14,846 bases of DNA from Lysobacterales bacterium UBA2790 (GCA_002352135.1 DEHW01000089.1:6465-21310), one strand, 5' to 3'. Shown: positions 7,645 through 14,610, counted from the stretch's first letter. The notes: generated by a model not told the origin, from the sequence alone. Program-made: numbers and translations.

Positions 7645-8144
7645 TGAAGGCCAGCCTTACCCTGATCGCTGCCTTGGATCGCCAGCGCGCGATAGGTGTG
7701 AGGAACGCCTTGCCATGGTCGCTGCCGGCGGATTTGAAGCACTTCAAGGCGCTGACCTTGGGCAAACCGGTACTGATGGGGCGCAAGACCGCAGAATCGC
7801 TGGGTCGGGCCTTGCCCGGGCGATTGAATCTGGTGCTTACCAGACAGGCGCACGCGCCATTCCCGGGCATGCAGGCGGTGGGATCTCTGGATGCGGCCTT
7901 GCAGTGTGCGGGCGGGCAGGAACTCATGATCATCGGTGGTGCCGAGGTGTATGCCATGACGCTGCCGATGGCGCAGCGGATGGTACTGAGCCACGTCGAT
8001 ACCGTGGTGGACCATGCCGATGCCTGGTTCCCCGCATGGCGTGCCGAGGACTGGCTTGGCGTGGATGTCGAAACGCATCCGGCCGACGCACGGAATGCAC
8101 ATGGGTTTGTGGTACGCGACTATCGTCGCTCGGTCCCGCTGTGA
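7644..8144 (+). CDS. folA: Dihydrofolate reductase FolA
   Basis: FolA reduces dihydrofolate to tetrahydrofolate with NADPH and is the target of trimethoprim. The ATG at 7644 shares its A with the thyA stop (TGATG) and gives 166 residues; a GTG one codon earlier is possible. The sequence shows AIGVRNALPWSLPADLKHFK (16-35), with the catalytic acid Asp30 matching E. coli Asp27. The NADPH-binding stretch MGRKTAESLGRALPGR (45-60) and the IIGGAEVY strand (96-103) with the cis Gly-Gly pair are also present. Where E. coli has Trp47 after the Thr of that stretch, this protein has Ala50; I recall similar sequences in Xanthomonas-type FolA. The C-terminal DARNAHGF block matches the E. coli DAQNSHSY region. 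It is the last gene of the tight terC-folA run. Confidence 0.96.
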   Translation: MKASLTLIAALDRQRAIGVRNALPWSLPADLKHFKALTLGKPVLMGRKTAESLGRALPGRLNLVLTRQAHAPFPGMQAVGSLDAALQCAGGQELMIIGGAEVYAMTLPMAQRMVLSHVDTVVDHADAWFPAWRAEDWLGVDVETHPADARNAHGFVVRDYRRSVPL

Positions 8145-8153
8145 CGGTGACCG

Positions 8154-8176
8154 CTGTCTGAACCCCGGTTCGACAG
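8154..8176 (+). terminator. Hairpin just after folA, without a U-tract
   Basis: Ten nt after the folA stop, CTGTC-T-GAACC (8154-8164) pairs with GGTTCGACAG (8167-8176). This gives ten base pairs with one bulged T and a tight loop. It marks the end of the dgkA-folA run and lies before the hsp20 promoter. No T-run follows, so it may be a 3'-end stabiliser or a Rho-linked end rather than an intrinsic terminator. Confidence 0.4.
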
Positions 8177-8199
8177 TGGATCCGGTATCGCGTGGCGCT

Positions 8200-8229
8200 C
8201 TTGAAATTGCCACCGTCGGATCACCATTT
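8200..8229 (+). promoter_or_regulatory. Sigma-32-like heat-shock promoter for hsp20
   Basis: CTTGAAA at 8200-8206 matches the -35 consensus of sigma-32 (RpoH) promoters. After 15 nt comes CACCATTT at 8222-8229, one base off the -10 consensus CCCCATNT. The 15-nt spacing is within the usual range. Transcription would start around 8235-8237, leaving a leader of about 40 nt before the hsp20 ATG at 8278. Position in front of two chaperone genes supports the call. The motif match is seen; use by RpoH is inferred. Confidence 0.65.
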
Positions 8230-8270
8230 TCCTTGCCAGAAGCCGCCGTGGTGGTGGCGTATCGCAGGAG
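8229..8270 (+). promoter_or_regulatory. Possible Shine-Dalgarno-masking stem-loop in the hsp20 leader
   Basis: The hsp20 Shine-Dalgarno GCAGGAG (8264-8270) can pair with TTCCTTGC (8229-8236), with a single bulged T at 8234. This encloses an inner hairpin GCCGCC-GTGGT-GGTGGC (8242-8258). The fold resembles a small RNA thermometer such as those known upstream of bacterial small heat-shock genes. A transcript starting at the predicted sigma-32 site would lose most of the 5' arm, so the fold would apply mainly to transcripts that start further upstream. Folding was done by eye. Confidence 0.35.
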
Positions 8271-8277
8271 AACGACT

Positions 8278-8742
8278 ATGAGCAACACTCGCTTTCCCGG
8301 CACCACGCAAAATCCGTGGGCCTTGCAGAACGGTCTGCAGTCGGAGTTGAAGCAGGCCTTCGAGCGCTTTTTCGGCGAGGCCGATGGCGACCAGTCCAAT
8401 GTCGTGACCAGCCAATGGACGCCGCGCGTGGACATCAAGGAAGAGGCGCAACGCTTCGTGATTTTTGCCGACATTCCCGGCGTGGATCCGCAGCAGATCG
8501 AAATTCACATGGACAAGGGCATCCTCACCATTCGCGGTGAACGAGCCAGCGAGTCCCGCGAAGAGGGCGAAAAGTACTCGCGTATCGAACGTTCGCGTGG
8601 CACCTTCTACCGTCGGTTTGCGCTGCCTGACAGCGCCAATCCGGATGCGATCGAGGCGCGAGGCAATCACGGAGTGCTGGAAATCAGCATCCCCAAGAAA
8701 CCCGAGACCACGCCGCGGCGCATCACCATCAACACCAATTGA
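8278..8742 (+). CDS. Small heat-shock protein, Hsp20/alpha-crystallin family
   Basis: This cytoplasmic holdase chaperone binds unfolding proteins in large oligomers and passes them to DnaK/DnaJ and ClpB. The ATG at 8278 gives 154 residues and has a CAGGAG Shine-Dalgarno 7 nt upstream. In-frame upstream codons reach back into folA but add no family sequence. Residues 1-46 are the variable N-terminal arm (QSELKQAFERFFGE). Residues 47-141 form the alpha-crystallin domain, starting WTPRVDIKEE and ending with the signature GVLEISIPK (132-140). The C-terminal I-X-I anchor is present as ITI (149-151), which fits oligomer assembly. Sequence type is closer to the common Hsp20 class (HspA/Hsp17-like) than to E. 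coli IbpA. A sigma-32-like promoter lies upstream and a CbpA-type J-protein follows 58 nt downstream, so joint heat-shock expression is likely. Confidence 0.95.
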   Translation: MSNTRFPGTTQNPWALQNGLQSELKQAFERFFGEADGDQSNVVTSQWTPRVDIKEEAQRFVIFADIPGVDPQQIEIHMDKGILTIRGERASESREEGEKYSRIERSRGTFYRRFALPDSANPDAIEARGNHGVLEISIPKKPETTPRRITINTN

Positions 8743-8752
8743 AGCAACGCGC

Positions 8753-8783
8753 GCACCGGCCGCGATCTGATCTCGGCCGGTGC
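8753..8783. repeat. Perfect 10-bp stem hairpin between hsp20 and cbpA
   Basis: GCACCGGCCG (8753-8762) and CGGCCGGTGC (8774-8783) are exact inverted repeats with an 11-nt loop. The stem is almost all G-C and very stable. It starts 11 nt after the hsp20 stop and ends 17 nt before the cbpA ATG. There is no following T-run. It could protect the hsp20 3' end, reduce readthrough into cbpA, or affect cbpA initiation; the sequence does not decide between these. Confidence 0.6.
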
Positions 8784-8800
8784 CGCTCAAGGGCAGTGCC

Positions 8801-9676
8801 ATGCAGTTCAAGGATTACTACAAGACACTGGGCGTTGAGCCCACCGCCAGCGATGCCGAAATCAAGGCGGCCTATCGTCGGCTGGCCCGCAAATACCATC
8901 CGGATGTCAGCAAGGAGGCGGGCGCGGAAGAAAAATTCAAGGCCGTCAATGAAGCCTACGAAGTGCTCAAAGACCACGGCAAGCGCAACGCCTATGACCA
9001 GCTCAAGGCGGGTGGCTATCGTGGCGGCGAGGACTTCCGTCCACCGCCGGGTTGGGGTGATCAAGGTGGCTTCGAATACAACGTCGGAAATGGCGGATTC
9101 AGCGATTTCTTCGAGTCACTGTTTGGTGGGCAACGCGCCCGCCCCGGACGAGGCGCACCGCCGCCGCCGAAAACCGAGCGTCGTGCCAAATTGGAACTTG
9201 ATCTGGAAGTGGTCTTCTCTGGCGGCAAACAGCGCATTGAAGTGGACGGTCGCACGCTGGAAGTGAAGATTCCCGCTGGCGTGCAAAGCGGACAGCAGAT
9301 ACGCCTTGCTGGTCAGGGAGGACATGGGCGCGATCTCTTGCTGGAGGTGGTGTATCGCCCCCATCCGAAGTTCGAGGTGGACGGTCAGACCATCACGCAC
9401 CGTCTTGCCGTGATGCCGTGGCAAGCCGCCTTGGGGGGAACCGTCAGCGTGCCGACGTTGGCGGGGACGGTTGACCTGCGGATTCCACCGGACAGCGATA
9501 CCGGCAAGCGGCTGCGCTTGCGCGAGCGCGGCCTGCCTTCAACCAGCAGCGGCGGCGTCGCGGGTGATCAGATCGTCATCTTGGAAGTACACGTCCCGGC
9601 ACCGAAGGGCGAACGTCAGCGAGAGGTTTATCGCGAAATGGCGGCCGCGTTCTCGGAGCCGCCCACCGTGCGTTGA
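8801..9676 (+). CDS. cbpA: DnaJ-family co-chaperone, CbpA type (class B J-protein)
   Basis: This J-domain co-chaperone stimulates DnaK ATPase and delivers substrates. E. coli CbpA also binds curved DNA. From the ATG at 8801 it has 291 residues (E. coli CbpA about 306). The J-domain covers residues 4-68 with the invariant HPD at 33-35 and the usual helices [16 protein letters not shown] and AYDQLKAG. A Gly/Phe-rich linker follows (about 71-112: [24 protein letters not shown]). Two beta-sandwich substrate-binding domains span about 128-280. There are no CXXCXGXG zinc-finger repeats and no cysteine at all, which separates it from DnaJ itself. A GTG at 8780 in frame is possible but overlaps the upstream hairpin; the ATG gives the family N-terminus (KDYYKTLGV). 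It follows hsp20, which suits a shared role in disaggregation. Its 3' end faces the PhnD-like gene 39 nt away. Confidence 0.93.
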   Translation: MQFKDYYKTLGVEPTASDAEIKAAYRRLARKYHPDVSKEAGAEEKFKAVNEAYEVLKDHGKRNAYDQLKAGGYRGGEDFRPPPGWGDQGGFEYNVGNGGFSDFFESLFGGQRARPGRGAPPPPKTERRAKLELDLEVVFSGGKQRIEVDGRTLEVKIPAGVQSGQQIRLAGQGGHGRDLLLEVVYRPHPKFEVDGQTITHRLAVMPWQAALGGTVSVPTLAGTVDLRIPPDSDTGKRLRLRERGLPSTSSGGVAGDQIVILEVHVPAPKGERQREVYREMAAAFSEPPTVR

Positions 9677-9685
9677 CGTGCGTAC

Positions 9686-9701
9686 GAGGCGGGGCCGCCT
9701 C
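9686..9701. terminator. Short hairpin between convergent cbpA and PhnD-like genes
   Basis: GAGGCG (9686-9691) and CGCCTC (9696-9701) form a GC-rich 6-bp stem with a 4-nt loop. It lies in the 39-nt gap between the two convergent stop codons. No T-run follows on either strand, so it is at best a weak shared 3'-end structure. Confidence 0.3.
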
Positions 9702-9715
9702 ACCGACAGCGGTCA

Positions 9716-10540
9716 TCATTGGTAGCCGAAGAAACCTTTGAGGATCGCCTCATCTCCCGCATATTCAGCCGCATTGGTCGCTTTGAAACCGCTGACGCCA
9801 AGTTCGGCCAAGACCTGTGAGGCGGCTGAACTTTCGTGAAGCTTGAGCAGAGCGTCCCGAACGGCATCACGGTCGGCCTCGGGTACGCCAGCCGAAGCAC
9901 TGACGGCAGGGCCCGGCAAGGTCCGACTCTGCGCTACTTCGACCAGATTGGGATACAGATCTGCGATGTAGCGCGGCACCATGGCAGCGTCCGCCTCGTC
10001 ACCAAAGATCATTTCGACCCCATCGCGCCATGACGCAGCCTCGGACCGGATGTCCGGTTGCGCCACGGGGTTGGTGAACAGGTCTGCCAGCATTGCAAAG
10101 CCGAGGCTGGGTGAAGGCATGCAGATGACGCGTCGGCCGATCAGGCCATCCAGCCCCTGCTCGGCGACTTCAGGCAAGGCGATCAATGAATAGCGGCTGT
10201 CTTCGACGGTTCGAGCGATTGGCACAAATTGGAAGCGCTGCACGCGGTAATCGACGAACTGTGCTTCTTCAAAGACGAAGTCGGTGGCGATGTTCTGCCT
10301 GAGGTCGCGCCAGAAGAAATGATGGTTGCGCGGCGCGATCAGGGTGAACTGATGGCCAGTGGTCTGCTGTAAATAGTCGAGCAGAGGTTGATAGACCTCT
10401 GCGGCCCGTTCGGGCGTGTAGGTGGGCTCGACGGTCAGCGTGTAATTGGCCGCCTGCAACGGGAGCGCGAACAGCATCAGTGCGGTCAAGAGACCGCTTA
10501 GCTTGCCAGCGACAAAGCGCGGGCATTTGGAAGAAAACAT
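9716..10540 (-). CDS. PhnD-like periplasmic substrate-binding protein (orphan)
   Basis: The 274-residue product looks like a phosphate/phosphonate ABC-transporter binding protein of the PhnD-like class. A signal peptide is clear: a basic start, a hydrophobic core (GLLTALMLFALPL, about 16-28) and a likely cleavage after LQA at residue 30. The mature part reads NYTLTVEPTYTPERAAEVYQPL in pieces, as in families where a binding-protein lobe starts with a periplasmic strand. It goes on with FVFEEAQFVDYRV, GRRVICMPSPSLGF and the late helix-strand region of a two-lobed solute-binding fold. No ABC permease or ATPase gene is nearby, so its partner is unknown. Similar stand-alone proteins can be sensor domains or work with distant transporters; the ligand cannot be told from here. 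An AGGGGGGA Shine-Dalgarno lies 4 nt before the ATG. It follows ygfZ on the same strand after 214 nt. Confidence 0.8.
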   Translation of the reverse strand: MFSSKCPRFVAGKLSGLLTALMLFALPLQAANYTLTVEPTYTPERAAEVYQPLLDYLQQTTGHQFTLIAPRNHHFFWRDLRQNIATDFVFEEAQFVDYRVQRFQFVPIARTVEDSRYSLIALPEVAEQGLDGLIGRRVICMPSPSLGFAMLADLFTNPVAQPDIRSEAASWRDGVEMIFGDEADAAMVPRYIADLYPNLVEVAQSRTLPGPAVSASAGVPEADRDAVRDALLKLHESSAASQVLAELGVSGFKATNAAEYAGDEAILKGFFGYQ

Positions 10541-10754
10541 GCGGTCCCCCCTGAGGACGGCTGAACTTGATCAGGCGATTATGCGGACAGCCCGACGACC
10601 ACCTTCTGCGTTCAATCAATTTGGTTTCAACGATGACCAGACAGCAACGATGGCCCCAAACCACGGCCGCTGAGCCGCAGGTGATAACAGATTGACCGTC
10701 ATCGGTCCATTGTGCGCTGCCGCAGTGTCTTGTGCTCCGATCAAGACGCCGCGA
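10541..10754 (-). other. Intergenic region upstream of the PhnD-like gene
   Basis: This 214-nt gap holds no credible gene. On the minus strand a CATAAT hexamer (plus 10578-10583) is one base off a -10 box, but no good -35 lies 16-18 nt away. A small inverted repeat GACCG-TCAT-CGGTC lies at 10694-10707. The gap length suggests the PhnD-like gene has its own promoter, which I cannot place with confidence. Confidence 0.3.
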
Positions 10755-11633
10755 TCAGGCTTGCTCAAATGGCAGGCGCACAACCAACGCGCCATCGGCT
10801 GTGTGCAATCGGGAGTGTGTCTGCAACGTATCATCTTCGGCGGGTAGCGAAGCCAACGCCTCCCAGGTGTTCTGGTCGATCTGGATCGCGTTCAGGAGGG
10901 TCGCGACTTCGCGCCCCTCCACCATCAGCTTGGCGCCGTCCTGCAAAGGGGACGACGCGCATAGTCTCGCGATTCGGCGATGGGCTTTGCCCAGATAGTG
11001 CGTCCTCGCGACGATCTCCTGACCGGGATAGCATCCTTTGGACAGGCTCAGCGCCGGCAATCGATCCAATCCCAACTGGTGCGCGGTGAGATCGCTTCCC
11101 TGTGGCGGCAAGTGCGCCAGGCCACGGCGCAGGTCGGCAATGCGCCACGCCAACTGGAAGCCTTCATTTGGCGTGATGTTGGTCGGAGGCGGGCCGATAC
11201 GCCAGATGCGACCACTGGCGTCGTCCATTTTTCCACGCCATTGACTCGGTCCTTCTGCGGCGCCGAACCAAAACGACGTACCGGGTGCCGGGTCATCAGC
11301 AAAGCCCCCCTGAAAGCAGATGTCTTCCGTGACCGTCAGAATGGCCTTGCGGCGAAACACCATCCGCGAAAGGGCTTCAACCAACTGCGTGGCGGGCATG
11401 TCGGCACTGACCAGAAGCAGTTCCTGCTCGCCGCTGCGCAGCAGCATGAACAGCGCAAGCACGCGCCCCTTGGCATTAAGCCACGCATTCCACTGCCACT
11501 CGTTCAGCGCAAGCGCGCGGACGTCGTTGGAGAACTGTGACTGGGCAAAGTCGATGGCGTCCTTGCCCTCGATACGCAGGATGGAGGTGTTAGAAATCGG
11601 CTGGAAAAGGCCATCTGACGCGGTTTCGTACAT
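10755..11633 (-). CDS. ygfZ: Folate-binding Fe-S cluster maintenance protein YgfZ
   Basis: YgfZ (COG0354) is a tetrahydrofolate-dependent protein needed for the activity of certain Fe-S enzymes, including the tRNA-modifying enzyme MiaB in E. coli. Its mitochondrial relative IBA57 helps build 4Fe-4S clusters, and IBA57 defects impair succinate dehydrogenase. The protein shows the diagnostic motif KGCYPGQEIVAR (199-210) with its conserved Cys201, plus the GcvT-like N-terminal fold (SILRIEGKDAIDFAQSQFSND region in pieces, and WNAWLNAKGRVLALF). With the ATG at 11633 it has 292 residues. A GTG ten codons earlier (11663) is also open; neither start has a strong Shine-Dalgarno. It diverges from the SDHAF4-like/sdh operon over only 70 nt, so the two sides may share a control region. 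Confidence 0.92.
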   Translation of the reverse strand: MYETASDGLFQPISNTSILRIEGKDAIDFAQSQFSNDVRALALNEWQWNAWLNAKGRVLALFMLLRSGEQELLLVSADMPATQLVEALSRMVFRRKAILTVTEDICFQGGFADDPAPGTSFWFGAAEGPSQWRGKMDDASGRIWRIGPPPTNITPNEGFQLAWRIADLRRGLAHLPPQGSDLTAHQLGLDRLPALSLSKGCYPGQEIVARTHYLGKAHRRIARLCASSPLQDGAKLMVEGREVATLLNAIQIDQNTWEALASLPAEDDTLQTHSRLHTADGALVVRLPFEQA

Positions 11634-11703
11634 GTGCTTCGACCATGGTTTTGCTTGCGACACTTACGTCGAAAGAGTACCCTTCGAGCGGTTCAGTCCC
11701 GCC
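11634..11703. promoter_or_regulatory. Divergent control region between ygfZ and the sdh operon
   Basis: These 70 nt separate the divergent starts of ygfZ (minus) and the SDHAF4-like gene (plus). Promoters for one or both sides should lie here. TTCGAC (11638-11643) and GTCGAA (11668-11673) are inverted copies, and a further TTCGA lies at 11683-11687. I see no clear -35/-10 pair, so only the position supports the call. Confidence 0.35.
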
Positions 11704-11883
11704 ATGATAGGCCAAGTGCAGCCAGCCCCCGAGCCCGCCGAAGCCTCCTGTGCAGTGCCGCAGGAACCGCTTGAGAACACACCACGTGAAGCCTCGCTTC
11801 CGCGTGAAGTGGGTGGTCGTCCCGGGTTGGAACCCACTCGCTACGGCGATTGGGAAAAAAACGGTCGCTGTATCGATTTTTGA
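11704..11883 (+). CDS. Succinate dehydrogenase assembly factor 4-like protein (DUF1674)
   Basis: This 59-residue protein ends in GGRPGLEPTRYGDWEKNGRC followed by IDF. That is the hallmark C-terminal block of the DUF1674 family, which includes mitochondrial SDHAF4 (Sdh8 in yeast). SDHAF4 binds the flavinylated SdhA subunit, limits its reactive-oxygen production and helps it join SdhB. Residues 1-35 are proline- and glutamate-rich and look disordered, as is usual for the family; only the last 20 or so residues are conserved. The ATG at 11704 is preferred because residues upstream in this frame have no family character and would overlap ygfZ. The Shine-Dalgarno is weak (GAGCGG about 11 nt upstream). 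It lies 65 nt before sdhC on the same strand, which strongly supports the role. A bacterial function is inferred from the eukaryotic relative and from position. Confidence 0.88.
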   Translation: MIGQVQPAPEPAEASCAVPQEPLENTPREASLPREVGGRPGLEPTRYGDWEKNGRCIDF

Positions 11884-11948
11884 GCCGTTGCGCGTGTCGG
11901 GTAGGGCGGAACGTCAGTCCGTGTGTTTCTACTCATGAGAGTGTGTCC

Positions 11949-12350
11949 ATGTCTCAGCGCGAGCGTCCGCTGTCGCCGTTCATGATCGGGCCGTATTACC
12001 GGCCTCAAATCACGTCGGTCATGTCGATCCTGCACCGCATTACCGGCGTGGTGCTGTCGGTCGGTGCTTTTTTTCTAACCGCTTGGCTGGCTGCCGTGTC
12101 ATTGGGGCCCGACGCGTATGCGTTCTTCTCCGCCTATGCGGGTTCGTTCGTCGGCAAGGTGATCTGGGCCGGCGTGTCGTTCTCGCTGATGTACCACCTT
12201 TTCAATGGCCTGCGGCACTTGGCTTGGGACTTGGGTCACGGTTTCAGCATGGCTGGCCTGTATCGAGGTGGATGGATTGTGATCGGGTTGACCACGATCT
12301 GCACGGCCTTGCTCTGGTTCCTCGGCTTCAGTGCGGGAGGTGCGGCATGA
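11949..12350 (+). CDS. sdhC: Succinate dehydrogenase cytochrome b556 subunit SdhC
   Basis: SdhC is one of two membrane anchors of respiratory complex II; it helps bind heme b and ubiquinone. The ATG at 11949 gives 133 residues with three hydrophobic helices (about 28-52, 66-88, 106-127). The N-terminal family signature RPLSP followed by SILHRITG is present, with Ser26 and Arg30 in the place of E. coli quinone-site Ser27 and Arg31. The MYHLFNGLRHLAWD segment (81-94) carries His83, the likely heme ligand (E. coli His84), and His90. A GAGAG sequence lies 7 nt before the start. The gene follows the SDHAF4-like gene by 65 nt and overlaps sdhD by 4 nt (ATGA), so coupling is likely. Confidence 0.95.
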   Translation: MSQRERPLSPFMIGPYYRPQITSVMSILHRITGVVLSVGAFFLTAWLAAVSLGPDAYAFFSAYAGSFVGKVIWAGVSFSLMYHLFNGLRHLAWDLGHGFSMAGLYRGGWIVIGLTTICTALLWFLGFSAGGAA

Positions 12351-12742
12351 GTTCGTTGAAGTCCGATCTGCGTGACCCGCTGGCGCGCGTGCGCGGGCAC
12401 GGCTCGGCTCGGCATGGCACCGAGCATTTCATCCTGCAGCGGATCAGCGCGGTCATTCTGGCGGGCCTCACGCCGTGGCTCTTGTGGTTGTTGGTGACCT
12501 TGATTCCGGCTGACTACGCCACGGTTCGCGCCACGCTGTCGAACCCGGTTCACGCCATCCTGCTGCTGTCTTTCCTGATGGCGCTGTTCTGGCACTCGCG
12601 ACTTGGTTTGCAGGTGGTGATCGAAGATTACGTGCATCACCACGGCTTGGGCGTCATTGCGCAGATCCTGACGCTTTTCTGTTGTTCTTTGGGTGCGCTG
12701 ATCTCGCTGCTGGCGATCGGCCGCATTCTTTTCGCTGCCTGA
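12347..12742 (+). CDS. sdhD: Succinate dehydrogenase hydrophobic membrane anchor SdhD
   Basis: SdhD is the second membrane anchor of complex II and completes the heme b and ubiquinone sites. The ATG at 12347 overlaps the sdhC stop and gives 131 residues. The N-terminus is polar (to about residue 27), then three hydrophobic helices follow (about 31-53, 66-92, 103-128). The motif [20 protein letters not shown] (79-98) carries His83, the expected heme ligand (E. coli His71), and Asp94-Tyr95, matching the E. coli Asp82-Tyr83 pair at the quinone site. An [11 protein letters not shown] stretch (28-38) is also typical. It ends 7 nt before sdhA. The family diverges quickly, so the call rests on these motifs and on position. 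Confidence 0.93.
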   Translation: MSSLKSDLRDPLARVRGHGSARHGTEHFILQRISAVILAGLTPWLLWLLVTLIPADYATVRATLSNPVHAILLLSFLMALFWHSRLGLQVVIEDYVHHHGLGVIAQILTLFCCSLGALISLLAIGRILFAA

Positions 12743-12749
12743 GGTCGCC

Positions 12750-14540
12750 ATGACGTCTGCTTACAAGATCATTGAACACAAGTACGACATGGTGGTTGTT
12801 GGCGCGGGGGGCGCGGGATTGCGCGCCACGTTTGGTCTTGCACAGAAGGGCCTCAAAACCGCCTGTTTGACCAAGGTGTTTCCCACCCGATCGCACACCG
12901 TCGCGGCCCAGGGCGGCATCTCCGCCGCGCTGGGCAACATGGGTGAGGACGACTGGCGTTTCCATTTCTACGACACGATCAAAGGTTCGGACTGGCTCGG
13001 CGATCAGGACGCCATCGAGTACATGTGCCGTGAAGCGATTCCGGCCATCATCGAGTTGGAGCATTACGGCGTGCCGTTTTCGCGCACCGAAGACGGCAAG
13101 ATCTACCAGCGTCCGTTTGGCGGCATGACCACGCATTACGGCAAGGGCACCGCGCAACGCACCTGCGCTGCGGCTGACCGTACCGGTCATGCGATCCTGC
13201 ACACGCTGTATCAGCAATCGCTGGCGCATGACGCACGCTTCTACATCGAGTTTTTCGCGCTCGATCTGATCATGGACGACGAGGGTGCCTGTCGTGGCGT
13301 GCTGGCGTTGGAAATGGCCACCGGCGATCTGCATCTGTTCCGTGCGCAAGGTGTCGTGTTGGCGACCGGTGGTTACGGGCGCGCTTATTTCTCGGCAACC
13401 TCCGCGCATACGTGCACCGGCGATGGCGGTGGCATGGCCCTGCGTGCCGGGCTGCCCCTGCAGGACATGGAGTTCGTGCAGTTTCACCCGACGGGTGTCT
13501 ACGGCGCGGGCTGCCTGATCACCGAGGGCGTGCGTGGCGAAGGTGGCTACCTCACCAATTCGAAGGGCGAGCGCTTCATGGAGCGTTATGCGCCGAACGC
13601 CAAGGATTTGGCTTCGCGCGACGTGGTCAGTCGCTCGATGACCATCGAGATTCGTGAAGGTCGCGGTGTCGGCTCGGGATCGGATCACATCCATCTGAAC
13701 CTCATGCACCTCGGCCCGGAAGTGATTCACGAGAAGCTGCCGGGCATTGCCGAAACGGCGAAGATTTTTGCCGGTGTCGATGTCACCAAGCAGCCGATCC
13801 CGGTGTTGCCGACGGTCCACTACAACATGGGTGGCTTGCAGACCAATTACCACGGTGAAGTAGTTACCTTGAGAAACGGCAACCCCGATACCGTGGTGCC
13901 CGGCCTGTATGCCATCGGTGAAGCGGCGTGTGTATCCGTCCACGGTGCCAATCGTCTGGGGTCCAACTCGTTGCTGGATCTGGTGGTATTTGGTCGCGCG
14001 GTTGCCAATCGCTGTGCCGAGACCATCAAGCCCAGCGCATCGCACAAGGCACTGCCTGCGTCCGCCTGTGACAAGGCCTTGGCCAACCTCGACAAGATCC
14101 GCAATGCCAAGGGTTCGTTGCCCACGGCGAGCATCCGTATGGATATGCAACGCACCATGCAGGCCGATGCGGCGGTTTTCCGCACGAGCGCCACGCTGGC
14201 GCAGGGCGTGGAGAAGATCCGCAAGGTCTACGACAGCTTCCAGGATGTGGGTATCCAGGACCGCTCGCTGGTCTGGAACTCCGACCTGATCGAAACGCTG
14301 GAGTTGCAGAACCTGTTGGGTCAAGCCGTGGCGACGATGGTATCCGCCGAGAACCGCAAGGAGTCTCGCGGCGCGCACGCGCACGAAGACTTCCCGAATC
14401 GCGACGATGTCAACTGGCACAAGCACACCCTGTGCTGGGTCGATGACAAGGGCAATACGACCCTCGACTACCGGCCTGTGCATATGTACACGCTGAGCGA
14501 CGAGATCGAGCCCGTGCCACCGAAGGCGCGAACCTACTGA
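12750..14540 (+). CDS. sdhA: Succinate dehydrogenase flavoprotein subunit SdhA
   Basis: SdhA oxidises succinate to fumarate on a covalently bound FAD and passes electrons to SdhB; it belongs to both the TCA cycle and the respiratory chain. The product has 596 residues (E. coli 588). The FAD-binding GAGGAG (18-23) follows the first strand MVVVG. The covalent FAD site [10 protein letters not shown] places His49 where E. coli has His45. FHPTG at about 248-252, the RGEGG stretch and the [18 protein letters not shown] block form the active-site and FAD-binding parts. A GAGGT Shine-Dalgarno lies 4 nt before the ATG. The large reading frame on the opposite strand here is a codon-bias shadow. Covalent flavin attachment normally needs SdhE, whose gene would be expected beyond the window after sdhB. 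Confidence 0.98.
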   Translation: MTSAYKIIEHKYDMVVVGAGGAGLRATFGLAQKGLKTACLTKVFPTRSHTVAAQGGISAALGNMGEDDWRFHFYDTIKGSDWLGDQDAIEYMCREAIPAIIELEHYGVPFSRTEDGKIYQRPFGGMTTHYGKGTAQRTCAAADRTGHAILHTLYQQSLAHDARFYIEFFALDLIMDDEGACRGVLALEMATGDLHLFRAQGVVLATGGYGRAYFSATSAHTCTGDGGGMALRAGLPLQDMEFVQFHPTGVYGAGCLITEGVRGEGGYLTNSKGERFMERYAPNAKDLASRDVVSRSMTIEIREGRGVGSGSDHIHLNLMHLGPEVIHEKLPGIAETAKIFAGVDVTKQPIPVLPTVHYNMGGLQTNYHGEVVTLRNGNPDTVVPGLYAIGEAACVSVHGANRLGSNSLLDLVVFGRAVANRCAETIKPSASHKALPASACDKALANLDKIRNAKGSLPTASIRMDMQRTMQADAAVFRTSATLAQGVEKIRKVYDSFQDVGIQDRSLVWNSDLIETLELQNLLGQAVATMVSAENRKESRGAHAHEDFPNRDDVNWHKHTLCWVDDKGNTTLDYRPVHMYTLSDEIEPVPPKARTY

Positions 14541-14550
14541 TGCGCAGGTT

Positions 14551-14573
14551 GCCAGCTCGTGGTGTGAGTTGGC
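14551..14573 (+). other. Hairpin between sdhA and sdhB
   Basis: GCCAGCTC (14551-14558) pairs with GAGTTGGC (14566-14573) through eight base pairs, one of them G-U, around a 7-nt loop. It lies in the 70-nt gap between sdhA and sdhB, the widest gap among sdhC, D, A and B. No T-run follows, so it probably does not end transcription. It might shape mRNA stability or sdhB expression; that is inference. Confidence 0.4.
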
Positions 14574-14610
14574 GAAAACCCTAGTCGATACCCGATTGCG
14601 GACTGAAACC

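Noticed and set aside
8014..8277. Upstream extension of hsp20 into folA
   Set aside because: The extra residues lack Hsp20 features. The ATG at 8278 has a clear Shine-Dalgarno and a promoter lies within the extension.
11850..11876. TTGGGA and TATCGA as a possible promoter for sdhC
   Set aside because: The pair lies inside the conserved coding block of the SDHAF4-like gene, the spacing is 15 nt and the -10 match is poor.
11750..11938. A 62-residue plus-strand frame upstream of sdhC in another frame
   Set aside because: It overlaps the SDHAF4-like gene, whose DUF1674 ending is clear. The alternative frame has no family features.
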